A DNA stretch of 64,000 nt from Pseudarthrobacter sulfonivorans (GTDB taxonomy: Bacteria > Actinomycetota > Actinomycetes > Actinomycetales > Micrococcaceae), in assembly GCF_001484605.1 (NCBI RefSeq), contig NZ_CP013747.1, forward strand, positions 1,488,001-1,552,000, read 5' to 3'. Positions 1-10,487 of the stretch are shown here, piece after piece. The notes beneath the pieces are model-generated. The model ran no database searches. It had not been told where the DNA came from and was given only the letters and a program-made list of their open reading frames with translations. The position numbers were made by a program, and so were the translations under genes. How positions within the stretch are numbered: the first letter of the stretch is position 1; every line of letters begins with the position of its first letter.

Positions 1-3000
1 CCCAGCGGACAAACGTCAGGACATTGCGGTCGGCGTCCCCACCGTTGATCCACTGGAAGCCACCGGGCTCGTTGTCCCGCGCGTAGAGGGCCGGCGTCGA
101 GCTGTAGAGCTCGTTGAGGTCCTTGGTGAGGAGCTGTAATCCGCGGTGCGCCGGAATGTCGGCCAGGTACCAGTCCAGTCCGTGCTGCTCGGACCATTCA
201 GCCTCCTGGCCGAATTCGGTGCCCATAAAAATGAGCTGCTTGCCCGGGTGCGCCCACTGGTAGGCAAAGAAGGCGCGCAGGTTGGCCAGCTGCTGCCAGC
301 GGTCCCCCGGCATCTTCCGGAGCATGGAGCCCTTGCCGTGCACTACTTCGTCGTGGCTGATGGGGAGCAGGAAGTTCTCGGTGAACGCGTAGACCATGGA
401 GAACGTCAATGTACCGTGGTGCCACTTCCGGTTGACGGGGTCCTCGGAGGCGTACTTGAGGGAGTCGTGCATCCAGCCCATGTTCCACTTGAGCCCGAAG
501 CCGAGGCCGCCGTGGCTTGTGGGGGCGGTGACACCGGGGAAAGCCGTGGACTCTTCGGCGATCATCACCGCGCCGGGGTGGGTCTTGTAAACGGTGGCGT
601 TGACTTCCTGGAGGAAGGAAATTGCCTCCAGGTTCTCGCGTCCGCCAAAGCGGTTGGGCGACCACTGCCCGTCTTCACGCGAATAGTCCAGGTACAGCAT
701 CGAGGCCACGGCATCAACGCGGAGTCCGTCGATGTGGAACTCATCAAGCCAGTACAGCGCGTTGGACACCAGGAAGTTCCGCACCTCGGTGCGGCCAAAG
801 TCGAAGATCAGCGTTCCCCAGTCGGGGTGCTCGCCCAGGTTCGGGTCGGCGTGCTCGTAAAGGGGTTCGCCGTCGAACTGGGCCAGTGCCCAGGCATCCT
901 TGGGGAAGTGCGCCGGAACCCAGTCCAGTAGCACGCCGATCCCGGCCTGGTGCAGGGAATCCACCAGGAACCGGAATTCGTCCGGATGGCCGAAGCGGGA
1001 CGTCGGCGCAAAGTAGGACGTCACCTGGTAGCCCCAGGAGCCGCCGAAGGGATGTTCGGCCACAGGCATGAACTCAACGTGCGTGAAGCCGAGCCATTTG
1101 ACGTACTCCACCAGCTCCTTGGCGAGCTCGCGGTAGCCCAGGCCAAGGCGCCAGGATCCCAGGTGGACTTCGTAGGCGCTCATCGGCGAATTGTGCGGGT
1201 CACGCTGGGCGCGTGCCGCCATCCATTCGGCGTCCTTGAAGACGTAGGACGGTTCCACTACGCGGGACGCCGTCAGCGGCGGGACTTCGGTGCCGAACGC
1301 CAGGGGGTCCGCCTTTTCGACCCAGTGCCCGCTCTTGGACTTGATCTCGAATTTGTAGCACGCCCCTGCTAAAACGCCGGGAAGGAAGACTTCCCACACG
1401 CCTGATGACCCCAGCGAGCGGAGCGAATTTTCGCGGCCGTCCCAGGCATTGAAATCGCCCTTGACGCGGACCGCCTGCGCGTTCGGTGCCCAGACGGCAA
1501 AGGAGACGCCGTCAACATCACCGAGCGAGGACTTGTAGTGCTGGACGTGCGCGCCCAGGACTTCCCAGAGTTTCTCGTGCCGGCCCTCGCCGATCAGGTG
1601 CAGGTCCACTTCACCTACGGTGGGCAGGTATCGGTACGGCTCATCCACCGTCAGGGGCGCGGCACCGGCGTAGGTGACTTCCAGCCGGTAGTCGGGGACG
1701 TGGCCGGCCTGCAGCGGTTCGAGGACTGCCACCCATACCCCATTGTTTTCGTGGGTCATGGGCTGTGAACCCACGGCAGTCACCACGCTCACTGCCTCCG
1801 CGAGGTGCTTAAGCGTCCGGACCGTCACATGGCCGTGGTCGTCCAGGTGGGCGCCGAGCACTGAGTGCGGCGCGTGGTGTTCGCCGTTCGCCACGCGGGC
1901 CAACGTGTCCGAGTCCACGTGAAGAGGCACCCGGGGCCGGTCTGTACGTGCTGAGCCTGTCATTTTCATACCTTCCGATGCTGCTCCGGCCTGATCGCCG
2001 GAGCCTTTAACGCTGAGGAGCCGCCTGGACGCATTCGTTGGAATGGCCAGCCAGTCAGGTCTGTTCCGCAATTCATACACGACTTCATAAAGGGCCTTGT
2101 CCAGCCACAATGCCACAAAGAGCGGTGAAGTCCGGTCGATGGTGCCGGGTGTGACTGCGGCATACCCGGCAAGGAACGCGTCCGCGCAATCATCGACCCA
2201 GGATGCCGGAACGCGGGCACCCTGATATTCGCGTTCTGCCGCGCCTGCCGCGTAGTCGAAGGAACGCAGCATTCCCACCACGTCCCGGAGCGGAACATCG
2301 GGGAAGTTGCGTTCGGCGATGGGCCGCAGTGGCTCACCTTCAAAATCAAGGATGGCCCACCGGCCGGGCTGGCCGCCGTGGCCGGGGACCTGCAGGATCT
2401 GGCCGAGGTGGAGATCGCCGTGGATCCGCTGCAGCGGCCCTGCGGGCACGCCGTCGAGCTCGCCAAGCAGAGCCCCTAGCGCGTCGTCGTAAGGCCCGAC
2501 GGCGGCACTGGCTTCCGCCCATGCCTGCCGGACCCGCTGGGCTACGACGGGCGCAATGAGCTGACCCGGGGCCGGTTCAACCGCTGTGCCGAGTGCTTCG
2601 GCCAGCCGCCGGTGGACTGTGGCTGTGGCCGCGCCCAGGGCATGCGCCTCGGCGGTGAAATCGGCACCGGTGCGCGCGGCATCCACGGCAAGGCGCCAGG
2701 CATCGCGGCCGCCGGCGAGGAATTCGTGGGCTACGGCAAGCTCGCCCTGCGATGGCTCCTGTGCCGGGAGCCCCGATGACGCCGGCGCTTTCCATTCCCC
2801 GCGGACCCACCCCAGCGTGGCCGGAACCTCGAAGGTGCCCTGGGCCGTCAGTGCCGCCCCTACCTCGACCTCAGGGTTGATCCCTTCGGAGAGGACGCGG
2901 AAGAATTTCACGATCGCCGCGGACTCGCCGTCGTCAACAATGACAGAGCTGTTGGACTGTTCGCCGGACAGGACTTTGACCATTCCGTGGGCAGTAGGCA

Positions 3001-3418
3001 GGCGGTGCTCCGACCGGGTGCGGTGGCCCGTTGCCGAACCCGTGCTCGAGCCCGCTTCGGACCGGATCAGCTCCAGCCAGGAGGACACAAAGGAAGGATC
3101 GTGCACGGCGTCGTAGATCCAGGCCATGCCGGCCCCGGGAGCCTGGCCCACCAGGGCCCGCTCCGCTCCGGCAAGCGGACTTGCCCGGTAACTCAGCGGG
3201 ACCTGGACCACGTCAGTGCGGAGTCCGCCGTCGGCCGTCCGGGAGGAAACAGCCAGCAGGAAGATCTCCAGCCGGGCCTGCCCGGCGGCATCTTCAAGGC
3301 TTAGGCTGCCTGCCTGTTCCAGCGAAAAATCGGCTGTCTTCACGGGGAACCACCGCTGGCGCGGAAGCCATTCGCGAAGGACAGCGCTTAGTGGGGCTGT
3401 GAGGGTGGGCTGGGCCAT
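1..3418 (-). CDS. glgB: Maltokinase-branching enzyme (Mak-GlgB) fusion, 3' end off window
   Basis: I read every codon from the ATG at 3418 down to 1961 in frame and found no stop, so the maltokinase region continues directly into GlgB. Residues 1-470 are maltokinase (ATP + maltose to maltose-1-phosphate), with the kinase loop HGDLHLGQ near residue 331 and DFEG near 358. A short linker rich in Gly and Ala follows. From Met486 (base 1963) the protein is a GH13 branching enzyme with [20 protein letters not shown] and [13 protein letters not shown], the usual nucleophile, acid and histidine regions. About 1139 codons are visible and the GlgB C-terminus lies beyond base 1. A GGAAGG sits 7 bases before Met486, so GlgB could also be made alone by internal initiation. 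The ATG at 3418 lies 1 base after the treS stop. Maltokinase is elsewhere free-standing or fused to TreS, so fusion to GlgB is the unusual point. Confidence 0.88.
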   Translation of the reverse strand, partial: MAQPTLTAPLSAVLREWLPRQRWFPVKTADFSLEQAGSLSLEDAAGQARLEIFLLAVSSRTADGGLRTDVVQVPLSYRASPLAGAERALVGQAPGAGMAWIYDAVHDPSFVSSWLELIRSEAGSSTGSATGHRTRSEHRLPTAHGMVKVLSGEQSNSSVIVDDGESAAIVKFFRVLSEGINPEVEVGAALTAQGTFEVPATLGWVRGEWKAPASSGLPAQEPSQGELAVAHEFLAGGRDAWRLAVDAARTGADFTAEAHALGAATATVHRRLAEALGTAVEPAPGQLIAPVVAQRVRQAWAEASAAVGPYDDALGALLGELDGVPAGPLQRIHGDLHLGQILQVPGHGGQPGRWAILDFEGEPLRPIAERNFPDVPLRDVVGMLRSFDYAAGAAEREYQGARVPASWVDDCADAFLAGYAAVTPGTIDRTSPLFVALWLDKALYEVVYELRNRPDWLAIPTNASRRLLSVKGSGDQAGAASEGMKMTGSARTDRPRVPLHVDSDTLARVANGEHHAPHSVLGAHLDDHGHVTVRTLKHLAEAVSVVTAVGSQPMTHENNGVWVAVLEPLQAGHVPDYRLEVTYAGAAPLTVDEPYRYLPTVGEVDLHLIGEGRHEKLWEVLGAHVQHYKSSLGDVDGVSFAVWAPNAQAVRVKGDFNAWDGRENSLRSLGSSGVWEVFLPGVLAGACYKFEIKSKSGHWVEKADPLAFGTEVPPLTASRVVEPSYVFKDAEWMAARAQRDPHNSPMSAYEVHLGSWRLGLGYRELAKELVEYVKWLGFTHVEFMPVAEHPFGGSWGYQVTSYFAPTSRFGHPDEFRFLVDSLHQAGIGVLLDWVPAHFPKDAWALAQFDGEPLYEHADPNLGEHPDWGTLIFDFGRTEVRNFLVSNALYWLDEFHIDGLRVDAVASMLYLDYSREDGQWSPNRFGGRENLEAISFLQEVNATVYKTHPGAVMIAEESTAFPGVTAPTSHGGLGFGLKWNMGWMHDSLKYASEDPVNRKWHHGTLTFSMVYAFTENFLLPISHDEVVHGKGSMLRKMPGDRWQQLANLRAFFAYQWAHPGKQLIFMGTEFGQEAEWSEQHGLDWYLADIPAHRGLQLLTKDLNELYSSTPALYARDNEPGGFQWINGGDADRNVLTFVRW

Positions 3419-3419
3419 G

Positions 3420-5216
3420 TCAGTTCTCGATGGACAGGATGGGCAGTGCCTGCGTGTACGGGGAGGCTGGATTGGACGTCGCCGAGCGGACCCGCAGCCA
3501 GAAGAAATCATGGCTTCCCAGGGTCAGCGTCAGTGATCCGTCGTCGTCGATCCCGGGGAACGGCTGACCCCCGAACACATCGCGCAGCCCGCGGCCGGCA
3601 AACTGGGGAATTCGCAGTTTTGCCGCGACGGGGTGCTGCGAAAGGTTAAAGGCGCACAGAATGGTTTCGCCGGGCAGCCCCGCAGTGTTGTCCTCCGAAA
3701 GTTCCCGGAGATACGCCACCACGGCGTCGTGGTCGGCTTCGACATGTTTGAACGCGCCCAGCCCGAAGGCAGGGTGGTTCTTGCGGACGCTGAGGATCTG
3801 CCGGGTCCAGCGGAGCAGGGAACCGGAGTGGGCGGCCTCGGCTTCCACATTGGCCATGCCGTAGCTGTACACCAGCGACTGGATGACCGGCAGGTAGAGC
3901 TTGCCGGGATCAGCGTTGGAGAATCCTGCGTTCCGGTCCGGGTTCCACTGCATGGGGGTGCGCACAGCATCGCGGTCATCGAGCCAGATGTTGTCCCCCA
4001 TGCCGATCTCGTCCCCGTAGTACAGGAACGGGCTACCAGGCAGCGACAGCAGCAGGGCATTGATCAGTTCGATCTCGGCCCGCGAGTTATCCAGCAACGG
4101 TGCAAGCCGGCGCCGGATCCCGATGTTGGCGCGCATCCGGGGGTCCGGCGCGTACCAGCCCAGCATTGCCGCACGCTCGTCGGCCGTGACCATCTCCAGC
4201 GTCAGTTCATCGTGGTTGCGCAGGAACGTTCCCCACTGCGCCCCTTCGGGGATCTCCGGGGTGTCATGCATGGTCTCGATGATCGGAGCGGCCTTCTGGT
4301 CCCGCAGGGCGTAGTAAAGGCGCGGCATGATGGGGAAGTGGAAGGCCATGTGGCATTCGGGCTCTTCCGCTGTTCCGAAGTACTCCACCACCTCGTTGGG
4401 CGGCTGGTTGGCCTCGGCGATGATGACGCGGCCCGGGTAGCCTTCATCCACCATGGCCCGCAGCTTGCGCAGGAAGTCATGGGTGGCCGGCAGGTTTTCG
4501 CAGTTGGTCCCCTCCTCCTCGAAGAGGTACGGGATGGCGTCCGCCCGGAAACCATCGATGCCCTGGTCCAGCCAGAAACGGACCACGTCAAAGAGCGCTT
4601 CGATGACCTTGGGGTTCTCAAAGTTCAGGTCAGGCTGGTGGCTGAAGAAGCGGTGCCAGAAGAACTGCCGGCGAATGGGGTCGAAGGTCCAGTTGGACTC
4701 CTCCGTGTCCACGAAGATGATGCGGGCGTCCTGGTACTTCTCGTCCGTATCACTCCACACATAAAAGTCGCCGAAGGGGCCGTCCGGGTCCTTGCGCGAT
4801 TCCTGGAACCAGGGGTGCTGGTCCGAGGTGTGGTTCAGCGGCAGGTCAATGATGACCCGGACGCCGCGGGCATGGGACTCGGCCACCAGCCGCTTGAAGT
4901 CGCTGATGGTGCCGAACTCATCCAGGACGGAGTTGTAGTCCGAAATGTCATAGCCGCCGTCACGCAGCGGCGACTGGAAGAACGGCGGCAGCCACAGGCA
5001 GTCCACACCAAGCCACTGCAGGTAGTCCAGCCGGTCGATCAGGCCGGAAAAGTCGCCCGAACCGTCGCCGTTCGCATCCGCGAAGGCCCGCACCAGCACC
5101 TCATAGAACACAGCTTTCCGATACCAGAGCGGATCGTGGGCCAGGCCAGGGGCGTTCAGCTCAAACGTGCTCTTGGGAGTGAAATGCTGGCTGGAACTCT
5201 GCGGGTTAAAGCTCAC
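3420..5216 (-). CDS. treS: Trehalose synthase (maltose alpha-D-glucosyltransferase)
   Basis: This 598-residue GH13 enzyme interconverts trehalose and maltose and feeds maltose to the downstream maltokinase. The amylase signatures are clear: [11 protein letters not shown] with the nucleophile Asp, [10 protein letters not shown] with the acid Glu, and FLRNHDELT. The N-terminus contains [18 protein letters not shown], a typical TreS opening. The start is GTG at 5216; its GTGA overlaps the glgE stop by 4 bases, so translation is probably coupled. Length fits stand-alone TreS, without the C-terminal maltokinase domain that some actinobacterial TreS proteins carry. That kinase is the next gene here, fused to GlgB instead. 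Confidence 0.93.
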   Translation of the reverse strand: MSFNPQSSSQHFTPKSTFELNAPGLAHDPLWYRKAVFYEVLVRAFADANGDGSGDFSGLIDRLDYLQWLGVDCLWLPPFFQSPLRDGGYDISDYNSVLDEFGTISDFKRLVAESHARGVRVIIDLPLNHTSDQHPWFQESRKDPDGPFGDFYVWSDTDEKYQDARIIFVDTEESNWTFDPIRRQFFWHRFFSHQPDLNFENPKVIEALFDVVRFWLDQGIDGFRADAIPYLFEEEGTNCENLPATHDFLRKLRAMVDEGYPGRVIIAEANQPPNEVVEYFGTAEEPECHMAFHFPIMPRLYYALRDQKAAPIIETMHDTPEIPEGAQWGTFLRNHDELTLEMVTADERAAMLGWYAPDPRMRANIGIRRRLAPLLDNSRAEIELINALLLSLPGSPFLYYGDEIGMGDNIWLDDRDAVRTPMQWNPDRNAGFSNADPGKLYLPVIQSLVYSYGMANVEAEAAHSGSLLRWTRQILSVRKNHPAFGLGAFKHVEADHDAVVAYLRELSEDNTAGLPGETILCAFNLSQHPVAAKLRIPQFAGRGLRDVFGGQPFPGIDDDGSLTLTLGSHDFFWLRVRSATSNPASPYTQALPILSIEN

Positions 5217-7294
5217 TGATGCAATCTCCTCACGCTCAGGATGTGGGCGGGTTCAACGTGCGCGTCCAGGCGGACGTAGTTGTATTCGCCCCATTCCCAG
5301 GATTCGCCGGAAATGAGGTCATCCACCCGGAACCCGCCGTTGGGCGACAGATCCTCGGGGTCCAGTTCCAGCGCAGCCAGATCCAGCGAAATGGTGCTCT
5401 CCCTGATGCCGTGCGGGTCAACGTTGACCACCACAATGATGGTGTCCTTGGTGCCGTCCGGCAGGGTCTTGTGCTTGGAGTACACCACCGTGGCGTCGTC
5501 GGTGCTGTGGTGGACCGTGAGATTCTGCAGGTCCAGCAGCGCCGGGTGGTTGTGCCTGATCGCGTTGAGCCTGGTCAGGTACGGCGCCAGGGTCCGGCCT
5601 GAGGCAGCAGCAGCGTCCCAGCCACGGGCTTTGTATTCGAATTTCTCGTTGTCGATGTACTCTTCCGCGCCGGGGCGGGCAACATGCTCATACAGTTCGT
5701 AGCCGGCATAAACGCCCCACAGGGGGCTGGCGGTGGCGGCCAACGCCGCACGGATCTTGAACGCCGCCGGACCGCCGAACTGCAGGTATTCCGTGAGGAT
5801 GTCCGGCGTGTTGACAAAGAAGTTGGGCCGGAAGTAGGCCGGCGACTCGTGGCTGACCTCCGTGAAGTAGGTTTCGAGTTCCTTTTTGGTGTTCCGCCAC
5901 GTGAAGTAGGTGTAGGACTGCTGGAAGCCCGCCCGGCCCAGGGCGTGCATCATGGCAGGGCGCGTGAACGCTTCCGCGAGGAACACGACGCCAGGGGTCT
6001 TTTTGTTGACCTGGCCAATGAGCCATTCCCAGAACCACACCGGTTTGGTGTGCGGATTATCCACCCGGAAGATCTTCACGCCATGGCTGACCCACAGCAA
6101 CACGACCCGCAGGATTTCCTTCGCAAGCCCTTCCGGATCATTGTCGAAATTGAGCGGGAAAATGTCCTGGTATTTCTTGGGCGGGTTTTCCGCGTACGCG
6201 ATGCTCCCGTCAACCCGGGTAGTGAACCATTCCGGGTTGGACTGCACCCAGGGATGGTCCGGCGCGGCCTGCAGCGCCAGGTCCAGGGCGACTTCCAGGC
6301 CCAGTTCGTTGGCGCGGGCAACAAAGGCGTCGAAGTCCTCGAACGTGCCCAGTTCCGGGTGGATGGCGTCGTGGCCGCCCTCCTTGGCGCCGATGGCCCA
6401 GGGCGAGCCGGGATCATGCGGGCCGGCAATCAGGGTGTTGTTGGGGCCCTTGCGGTGCTGGATACCGATGGGGTGGATCGGCGGCATATAGAGAACGTCG
6501 AAGCCCATTTCCGCCACCGCGTCCAGCCGCTTCGCCGCGGTCCGGAAATTCCCGGACGTCCACGCTCCGGTGGTGGCGTCCCTGACGGCGCCTTCGGATC
6601 GGGGGAAGAATTCGTACCAGGCTCCGCGGCCTGCGAGATCGCGCTCCACCAGCAGCGGGAACTGCTCGGAAACGGTGATCAGTTCGCGAATCGGCTGGCG
6701 GTCCGCCACAGCGGCGACGTCCGCGCCGAAGCCGGCTGCCAGACGCTCCTCATCGGTGAGTGACCCGTTGCCCAGAATGGAAGACGCCATGCGGAGGGTG
6801 CGCCGGTCCGATGCGTTGCGGGAGGAGTCGTCGGCCGCGTCTGAGAGCAGCGCAGAGCCTTCGGCGAGCATCAGTTCGACGTCGATGCCTGCCGCCACCT
6901 TCACCTCGGCGTTGTGGTGCCAGGTTCCGTAGCGGTCGTGCCAGGCCTCGATGAAAAAGGTCCAATTTCCAACGGCCGACGGCGTGAGGATGCCCTCCCA
7001 GCGGTCGGTACCGAGGCCGCGTTCCCCCTTCGGCGGCGCCAGCCTGACGCGCTGGCGTTCCTTCCCGCGGGGATCCAGGAGGACCGCGCTGACACCCAGC
7101 TGGTCATGCCCCTCCCGGAAAGCGGTGGCGCCCACCACAATTCCCTCCCCCGGCAAGGCCTTGGCAGGATACTTTCCACCCTCCACCACAGGCTGCACGG
7201 CGGTGATCGGAAAACGGCCAAATCTTAGCCCATCGGTGATTTTGCCTTTCGGCTTTTTCTTTAAGGCGGCAGGGGTTACTGAGTTAGTCGTCAC
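5213..7294 (-). CDS. glgE: Alpha-1,4-glucan:maltose-1-phosphate maltosyltransferase GlgE
   Basis: GlgE extends linear alpha-1,4-glucan using maltose-1-phosphate as donor; it is the central step between the maltokinase and the branching enzyme of this locus. The protein has 693 residues, the usual length. An N-terminal beta domain (about 25-130) precedes the GH13 barrel, where VKIFRVDNPHTKPVWFWEW and VVFLAEAFTRP hold the catalytic Asp and Glu. The GTG start at 7294 is chosen because a TAACGT hexamer lies 7 bases upstream, which suggests a leaderless mRNA. The gene is first in the glgE-treS-mak/glgB operon, all minus strand and overlapping or nearly so. It is divergent from glgP across about 150 bases. 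Confidence 0.95.
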   Translation of the reverse strand: MTTNSVTPAALKKKPKGKITDGLRFGRFPITAVQPVVEGGKYPAKALPGEGIVVGATAFREGHDQLGVSAVLLDPRGKERQRVRLAPPKGERGLGTDRWEGILTPSAVGNWTFFIEAWHDRYGTWHHNAEVKVAAGIDVELMLAEGSALLSDAADDSSRNASDRRTLRMASSILGNGSLTDEERLAAGFGADVAAVADRQPIRELITVSEQFPLLVERDLAGRGAWYEFFPRSEGAVRDATTGAWTSGNFRTAAKRLDAVAEMGFDVLYMPPIHPIGIQHRKGPNNTLIAGPHDPGSPWAIGAKEGGHDAIHPELGTFEDFDAFVARANELGLEVALDLALQAAPDHPWVQSNPEWFTTRVDGSIAYAENPPKKYQDIFPLNFDNDPEGLAKEILRVVLLWVSHGVKIFRVDNPHTKPVWFWEWLIGQVNKKTPGVVFLAEAFTRPAMMHALGRAGFQQSYTYFTWRNTKKELETYFTEVSHESPAYFRPNFFVNTPDILTEYLQFGGPAAFKIRAALAATASPLWGVYAGYELYEHVARPGAEEYIDNEKFEYKARGWDAAAASGRTLAPYLTRLNAIRHNHPALLDLQNLTVHHSTDDATVVYSKHKTLPDGTKDTIIVVVNVDPHGIRESTISLDLAALELDPEDLSPNGGFRVDDLISGESWEWGEYNYVRLDAHVEPAHILSVRRLHQ

Positions 7295-7301
7295 AGGCTC
7301 G

Positions 7302-7307
7302 ACGTTA
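7302..7307 (-). promoter_or_regulatory. Leaderless -10 box of glgE
   Basis: Read on the minus strand, TAACGT is followed by 7 bases and then the GTG of glgE, the spacing expected if transcription starts at the start codon. No clear -35 was identified. Confidence 0.5.
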
Positions 7308-7433
7308 GCGAGAAATGGCCCAGATTGCTAAGCCTGCGCTGCTTTTTGTCGCGGCGATTCGACTTATCCGCCACGCCAACTGTCATTTACCTAAAAGAAA
7401 GCCAAAGCGGTTCCAGACGTTGATGTTGTCGGT

Positions 7434-7439
7434 TAGTGT
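7434..7439 (+). promoter_or_regulatory. Leaderless -10 box of glgP
   Basis: TAGTGT is followed by GGCGCAG and the GTG at 7447. This supports the downstream GTG rather than the in-frame upstream ATGs as the glgP start, because no Shine-Dalgarno sequence is seen before any of them. Confidence 0.5.
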
Positions 7440-7446
7440 GGCGCAG

Positions 7447-10065
7447 GTGAAGGCAATCCGCAGATTTACCGTCAGAACAGTCCTCCCGGAACCCATCAGG
7501 CCGCTGGCCCGGTTGGCCACCAACCTGCGCTGGTCCTGGCACCGGCCCACCCGTGAACTTTTCGCTGGCCTGAACCCCCGCATCTGGGAGGAATCCGACC
7601 AGGATCCCATCAGTTTCCTGGGCCGGGTCAGCCGCGAAGAGTTCCAGCGCCTCGCCGCCGACCAGTCGGTCGTAGACCAGGTCCGCGCCGCAGCCGAGGA
7701 CCTTGACCGGTACCTTGAGCAACCCCGCTGGTACCAGGGCCTGGGCGAGGATGCCCCGGCCGCCATCGCGTACTTCTCCCCCGAATTTGGCATCACCGAA
7801 GTCCTGCCGCAGTACTCCGGCGGCCTGGGTATCCTGGCCGGCGACCACCTCAAGGCCGCCTCGGACCTGGGTGTGCCCCTGATCGGGGTTGGCCTGCTGT
7901 ACCAGGCCGGCTACTTCAAGCAGTCACTCTCCCGCGACGCCTGGCAGCAGGAAACGTACCCGGTGCTCGACCCTGACGGCCTCCCCCTCACCCTGCTTCG
8001 CGAGCCGTCCGCCGACGGCAACGGCCGCCCCCTGCAGATCTCACTCCCGCTCCCCAACGGGCGCCGGCTGCTGGCACACATCTGGCGTGCCGACGTCGGA
8101 CGCGTTCCCCTCTTGCTGCTGGACTCCAACGTTCCCGGTAACGACGACGCCGCCCGCGGCATCACCGACCGCCTCTACGGCGGCGGCGGAGACCACCGGC
8201 TCCAGCAGGAGCTCCTGCTGGGCATGGGCGGAGTCAAGGCGCTGCGCGCGTACCAGCAGCTGACCGGAACCGCGGCGCCCGAGGTGTTCCACACCAATGA
8301 GGGCCATGCCGGCTTCCTGGGGGTTGAGCGCATCCAGGAACTGATGGCCGGCGACGCCGCCCTCAGCTTCGACGAAGCCCTCGCCGCCGGCCGGGCGTCC
8401 ACCGTCTTCACCACCCACACTCCCGTTCCGGCCGGCATCGACCGTTTCGAGATTTCCCAGATCCACCACTTCTTCCAGGCCGGGCTGGCGCCCGCGGTAC
8501 CCGTGGACCGGATCCTGGAGCTGGGCCGGGAAAACTACGCCGACGGCAATCCGTCAGTCTTTAACATGGCGGTGATGGGGCTCCGGCTGGCACAGCGGGC
8601 CAACGGCGTCGCCAAGCTCCATGGCGAGGTATCCCGCGGGATGTTCTCGGCCCTGTGGCCGGGGTTCGACCACTCCGAGGTGCCCATCACGTCCGTTACC
8701 AACGGCGTCCACGTGCCCACCTGGGTCGACGGCCGCATTTCCCGGCTCGCGCGGGAACAGTTCGGCACCGAGGCCGAAGCCCTGGGCCGCTGGGACCTTG
8801 CCTACAACGTCAGCGATGCTGATGTGTGGGCGCTGCGCCGTGAAATGCGCACGGCCCTGGTGGAGGACGTACGCCGCCGGCTCCGGGCTGCGTGGAAGAA
8901 GCGCGGCGCCGCCGACGCCGAGCTGGGCTGGACCGACAGTGTCCTGGACTCCGACGTGCTGACCATCGGCTTCGCCCGGCGCGTCCCCACCTACAAGCGC
9001 CTGACGCTGATGCTTCGCGAGCCGGACCGGCTCAAGGCGCTGCTGCTGCATCCGGAGCACCCGATCCAACTGGTGATCGCCGGAAAGTCCCACCCGGCAG
9101 ATGACGCCGGGAAGAAGATGATCCAGGATCTGGTCCGCTTCACCGACGACCCCGAGGTCCGCCACCGCATCGCTTTCCTGCCGAACTACGACATCGCGAT
9201 GGCAAGGACGCTGTTCCCGGGCTGCGACGTGTGGCTCAACAACCCGCTCCGCCCCCTGGAGGCGTGCGGTACATCGGGCATGAAGGCCGCCATCAACGGT
9301 TCGCTGAACCTTTCGGTGATGGACGGCTGGTGGGATGAAATGTACGACGGCGAGAACGGCTGGGCGATCCCCACCGCCAACAACGACGCGTCCCCCGAAG
9401 AGCGGGACGACATCGAGGCGGCGGCGCTGTACGAACTCCTGGAAACTCAGGTGGCGCCACGCTTCTATGGGAACACGGTGTCGGACAGCGCAGGTGCTGC
9501 CGGACCGTCCACCACGGGCACCGAGAAAGTCCCGACGCACTGGGTGTCAATGATCAAGCACACGCTGTCCCATCTGGGCCCGGCCGTTTCCGCGGAGCGC
9601 ATGCTGCACGACTACGTCAACGTGCTCTACCGGCCCGCCGCTGAGGCCGGACGCAGGGCCGTTGCCGACTCCTACGCCCAGGCCCGTGTGCTGGCGGCAT
9701 GGACTGCCAAGGTACGTTCGGCGTGGCCTCTGCTGCACGTTGAACATGTGGACTCCGTGGGCGTTTCCGAGGACCCGCAGATCGGAGACACCCTGCAGGT
9801 GAATGCCTACATCGCGCTGCACACCCTCTCACCGGAGGACGTGTCCGTGGAGGTGGCTTATGGCCGTGCCGAGGAAAGCGACACCCTGGCGGACGTCACC
9901 CTGATGGAGTTGAACTCGAAAGAGGACCTGGGCGAGGGGCGCCACCTGTTCAGCGGCTCGCTCGTCATAGACCGCTCCGGTCCCTTTGGCTACACCGTCC
10001 GCGTCCTGCCACGGCACGAGGCATTGGCTTCCAAGGCCGAGCTGGGGCTGATCGTCAACGCCTGA
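7447..10065 (+). CDS. glgP: Glycogen (alpha-glucan) phosphorylase
   Basis: This PLP-dependent GT35 enzyme releases glucose-1-phosphate from alpha-glucans. The motif EACGTSGMKAAINGS at about residues 610-620, followed by NLSVMDGWWDE, is the PLP and phosphate region of the short actinobacterial alpha-glucan phosphorylases. From GTG 7447 the protein starts VKAIRRFTVRTVLPEPIRPL and has 872 residues, close to mycobacterial GlgP. In-frame ATGs at 7315 and 7423 would add a tail that does not look like the family. A perfect hairpin follows the stop. The gene is divergent from glgE, so synthesis and breakdown of the same polymer share one intergenic region. Confidence 0.92.
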   Translation: MKAIRRFTVRTVLPEPIRPLARLATNLRWSWHRPTRELFAGLNPRIWEESDQDPISFLGRVSREEFQRLAADQSVVDQVRAAAEDLDRYLEQPRWYQGLGEDAPAAIAYFSPEFGITEVLPQYSGGLGILAGDHLKAASDLGVPLIGVGLLYQAGYFKQSLSRDAWQQETYPVLDPDGLPLTLLREPSADGNGRPLQISLPLPNGRRLLAHIWRADVGRVPLLLLDSNVPGNDDAARGITDRLYGGGGDHRLQQELLLGMGGVKALRAYQQLTGTAAPEVFHTNEGHAGFLGVERIQELMAGDAALSFDEALAAGRASTVFTTHTPVPAGIDRFEISQIHHFFQAGLAPAVPVDRILELGRENYADGNPSVFNMAVMGLRLAQRANGVAKLHGEVSRGMFSALWPGFDHSEVPITSVTNGVHVPTWVDGRISRLAREQFGTEAEALGRWDLAYNVSDADVWALRREMRTALVEDVRRRLRAAWKKRGAADAELGWTDSVLDSDVLTIGFARRVPTYKRLTLMLREPDRLKALLLHPEHPIQLVIAGKSHPADDAGKKMIQDLVRFTDDPEVRHRIAFLPNYDIAMARTLFPGCDVWLNNPLRPLEACGTSGMKAAINGSLNLSVMDGWWDEMYDGENGWAIPTANNDASPEERDDIEAAALYELLETQVAPRFYGNTVSDSAGAAGPSTTGTEKVPTHWVSMIKHTLSHLGPAVSAERMLHDYVNVLYRPAAEAGRRAVADSYAQARVLAAWTAKVRSAWPLLHVEHVDSVGVSEDPQIGDTLQVNAYIALHTLSPEDVSVEVAYGRAEESDTLADVTLMELNSKEDLGEGRHLFSGSLVIDRSGPFGYTVRVLPRHEALASKAELGLIVNA

Positions 10066-10080
10066 TCCGCCGCATTTGTT

Positions 10081-10111
10081 GGCCCCCGCCGTCTTCCGGA
10101 CAGCGGGGGCC
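10081..10111 (+). terminator. Bidirectional terminator hairpin between glgP and the barstar gene
   Basis: GGCCCCCGC at 10081-10089 pairs perfectly with GCGGGGGCC at 10103-10111 around a 13-base loop. It lies 15 bases after the glgP stop and 11 bases from the end of the convergent barstar gene. No long T-run is present, so termination strength is uncertain. Confidence 0.7.
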
Positions 10112-10122
10112 AATCGGTTTAA

Positions 10123-10479
10123 CTAGAGCAGCACGGCCGTGACCGCGAGGTCACGGCCGGCGTAGCTTTCGGCATCCTGGAGGACCTCGCAGATGATCCC
10201 AAAGGACCTGTCCCCCCGGAACGCTGCGGCCACCTGCCAAAGGACCGTGACCGGGGCGCTACCGTTCTCGCCGATGCTGTCCGCGAAATCGTGCAGCGAA
10301 TCGTTGAGGGCGTCCATGTTCACGCCGTAGTGCTCAGGGAAGGCGAGCACTTCGCCGAAGGTTTCCAGGACAGCCTTCTTGCTGTCGGCGGCGGGGACCA
10401 CCAGGCTGCGGCGGCCGGCGTCGGCGACCTGTTCCTTGAGTTCTTCGATGGTCCAGGTGTCGGCGGAGTAAATTTTCAT
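10123..10479 (-). CDS. Barstar-family RNase inhibitor
   Basis: This acidic 118-residue protein has the barstar pattern, including LAFPEHYGVNMDALNDSLHDF at residues 43-63 and the core VTVLWQVAAAF. Barstar binds a secreted microbial RNase in the cytoplasm and blocks its active site before export. It is encoded 8 bases downstream of an RNase of just that family, so it is almost certainly the cognate immunity protein. It has no signal peptide, as expected for a cytoplasmic inhibitor. It starts with ATG at 10479. The pair sits between glgP and glgX, with no visible link to glucan metabolism. Confidence 0.88.
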   Translation of the reverse strand: MKIYSADTWTIEELKEQVADAGRRSLVVPAADSKKAVLETFGEVLAFPEHYGVNMDALNDSLHDFADSIGENGSAPVTVLWQVAAAFRGDRSFGIICEVLQDAESYAGRDLAVTAVLL

Positions 10480-10487
10480 GAGGGTGT

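Noticed and set aside
3633..5219. Long plus-strand open frame opposite treS
   Set aside because: It mirrors the treS coding frame, as expected in GC-rich DNA, and its translation has no recognisable domain.
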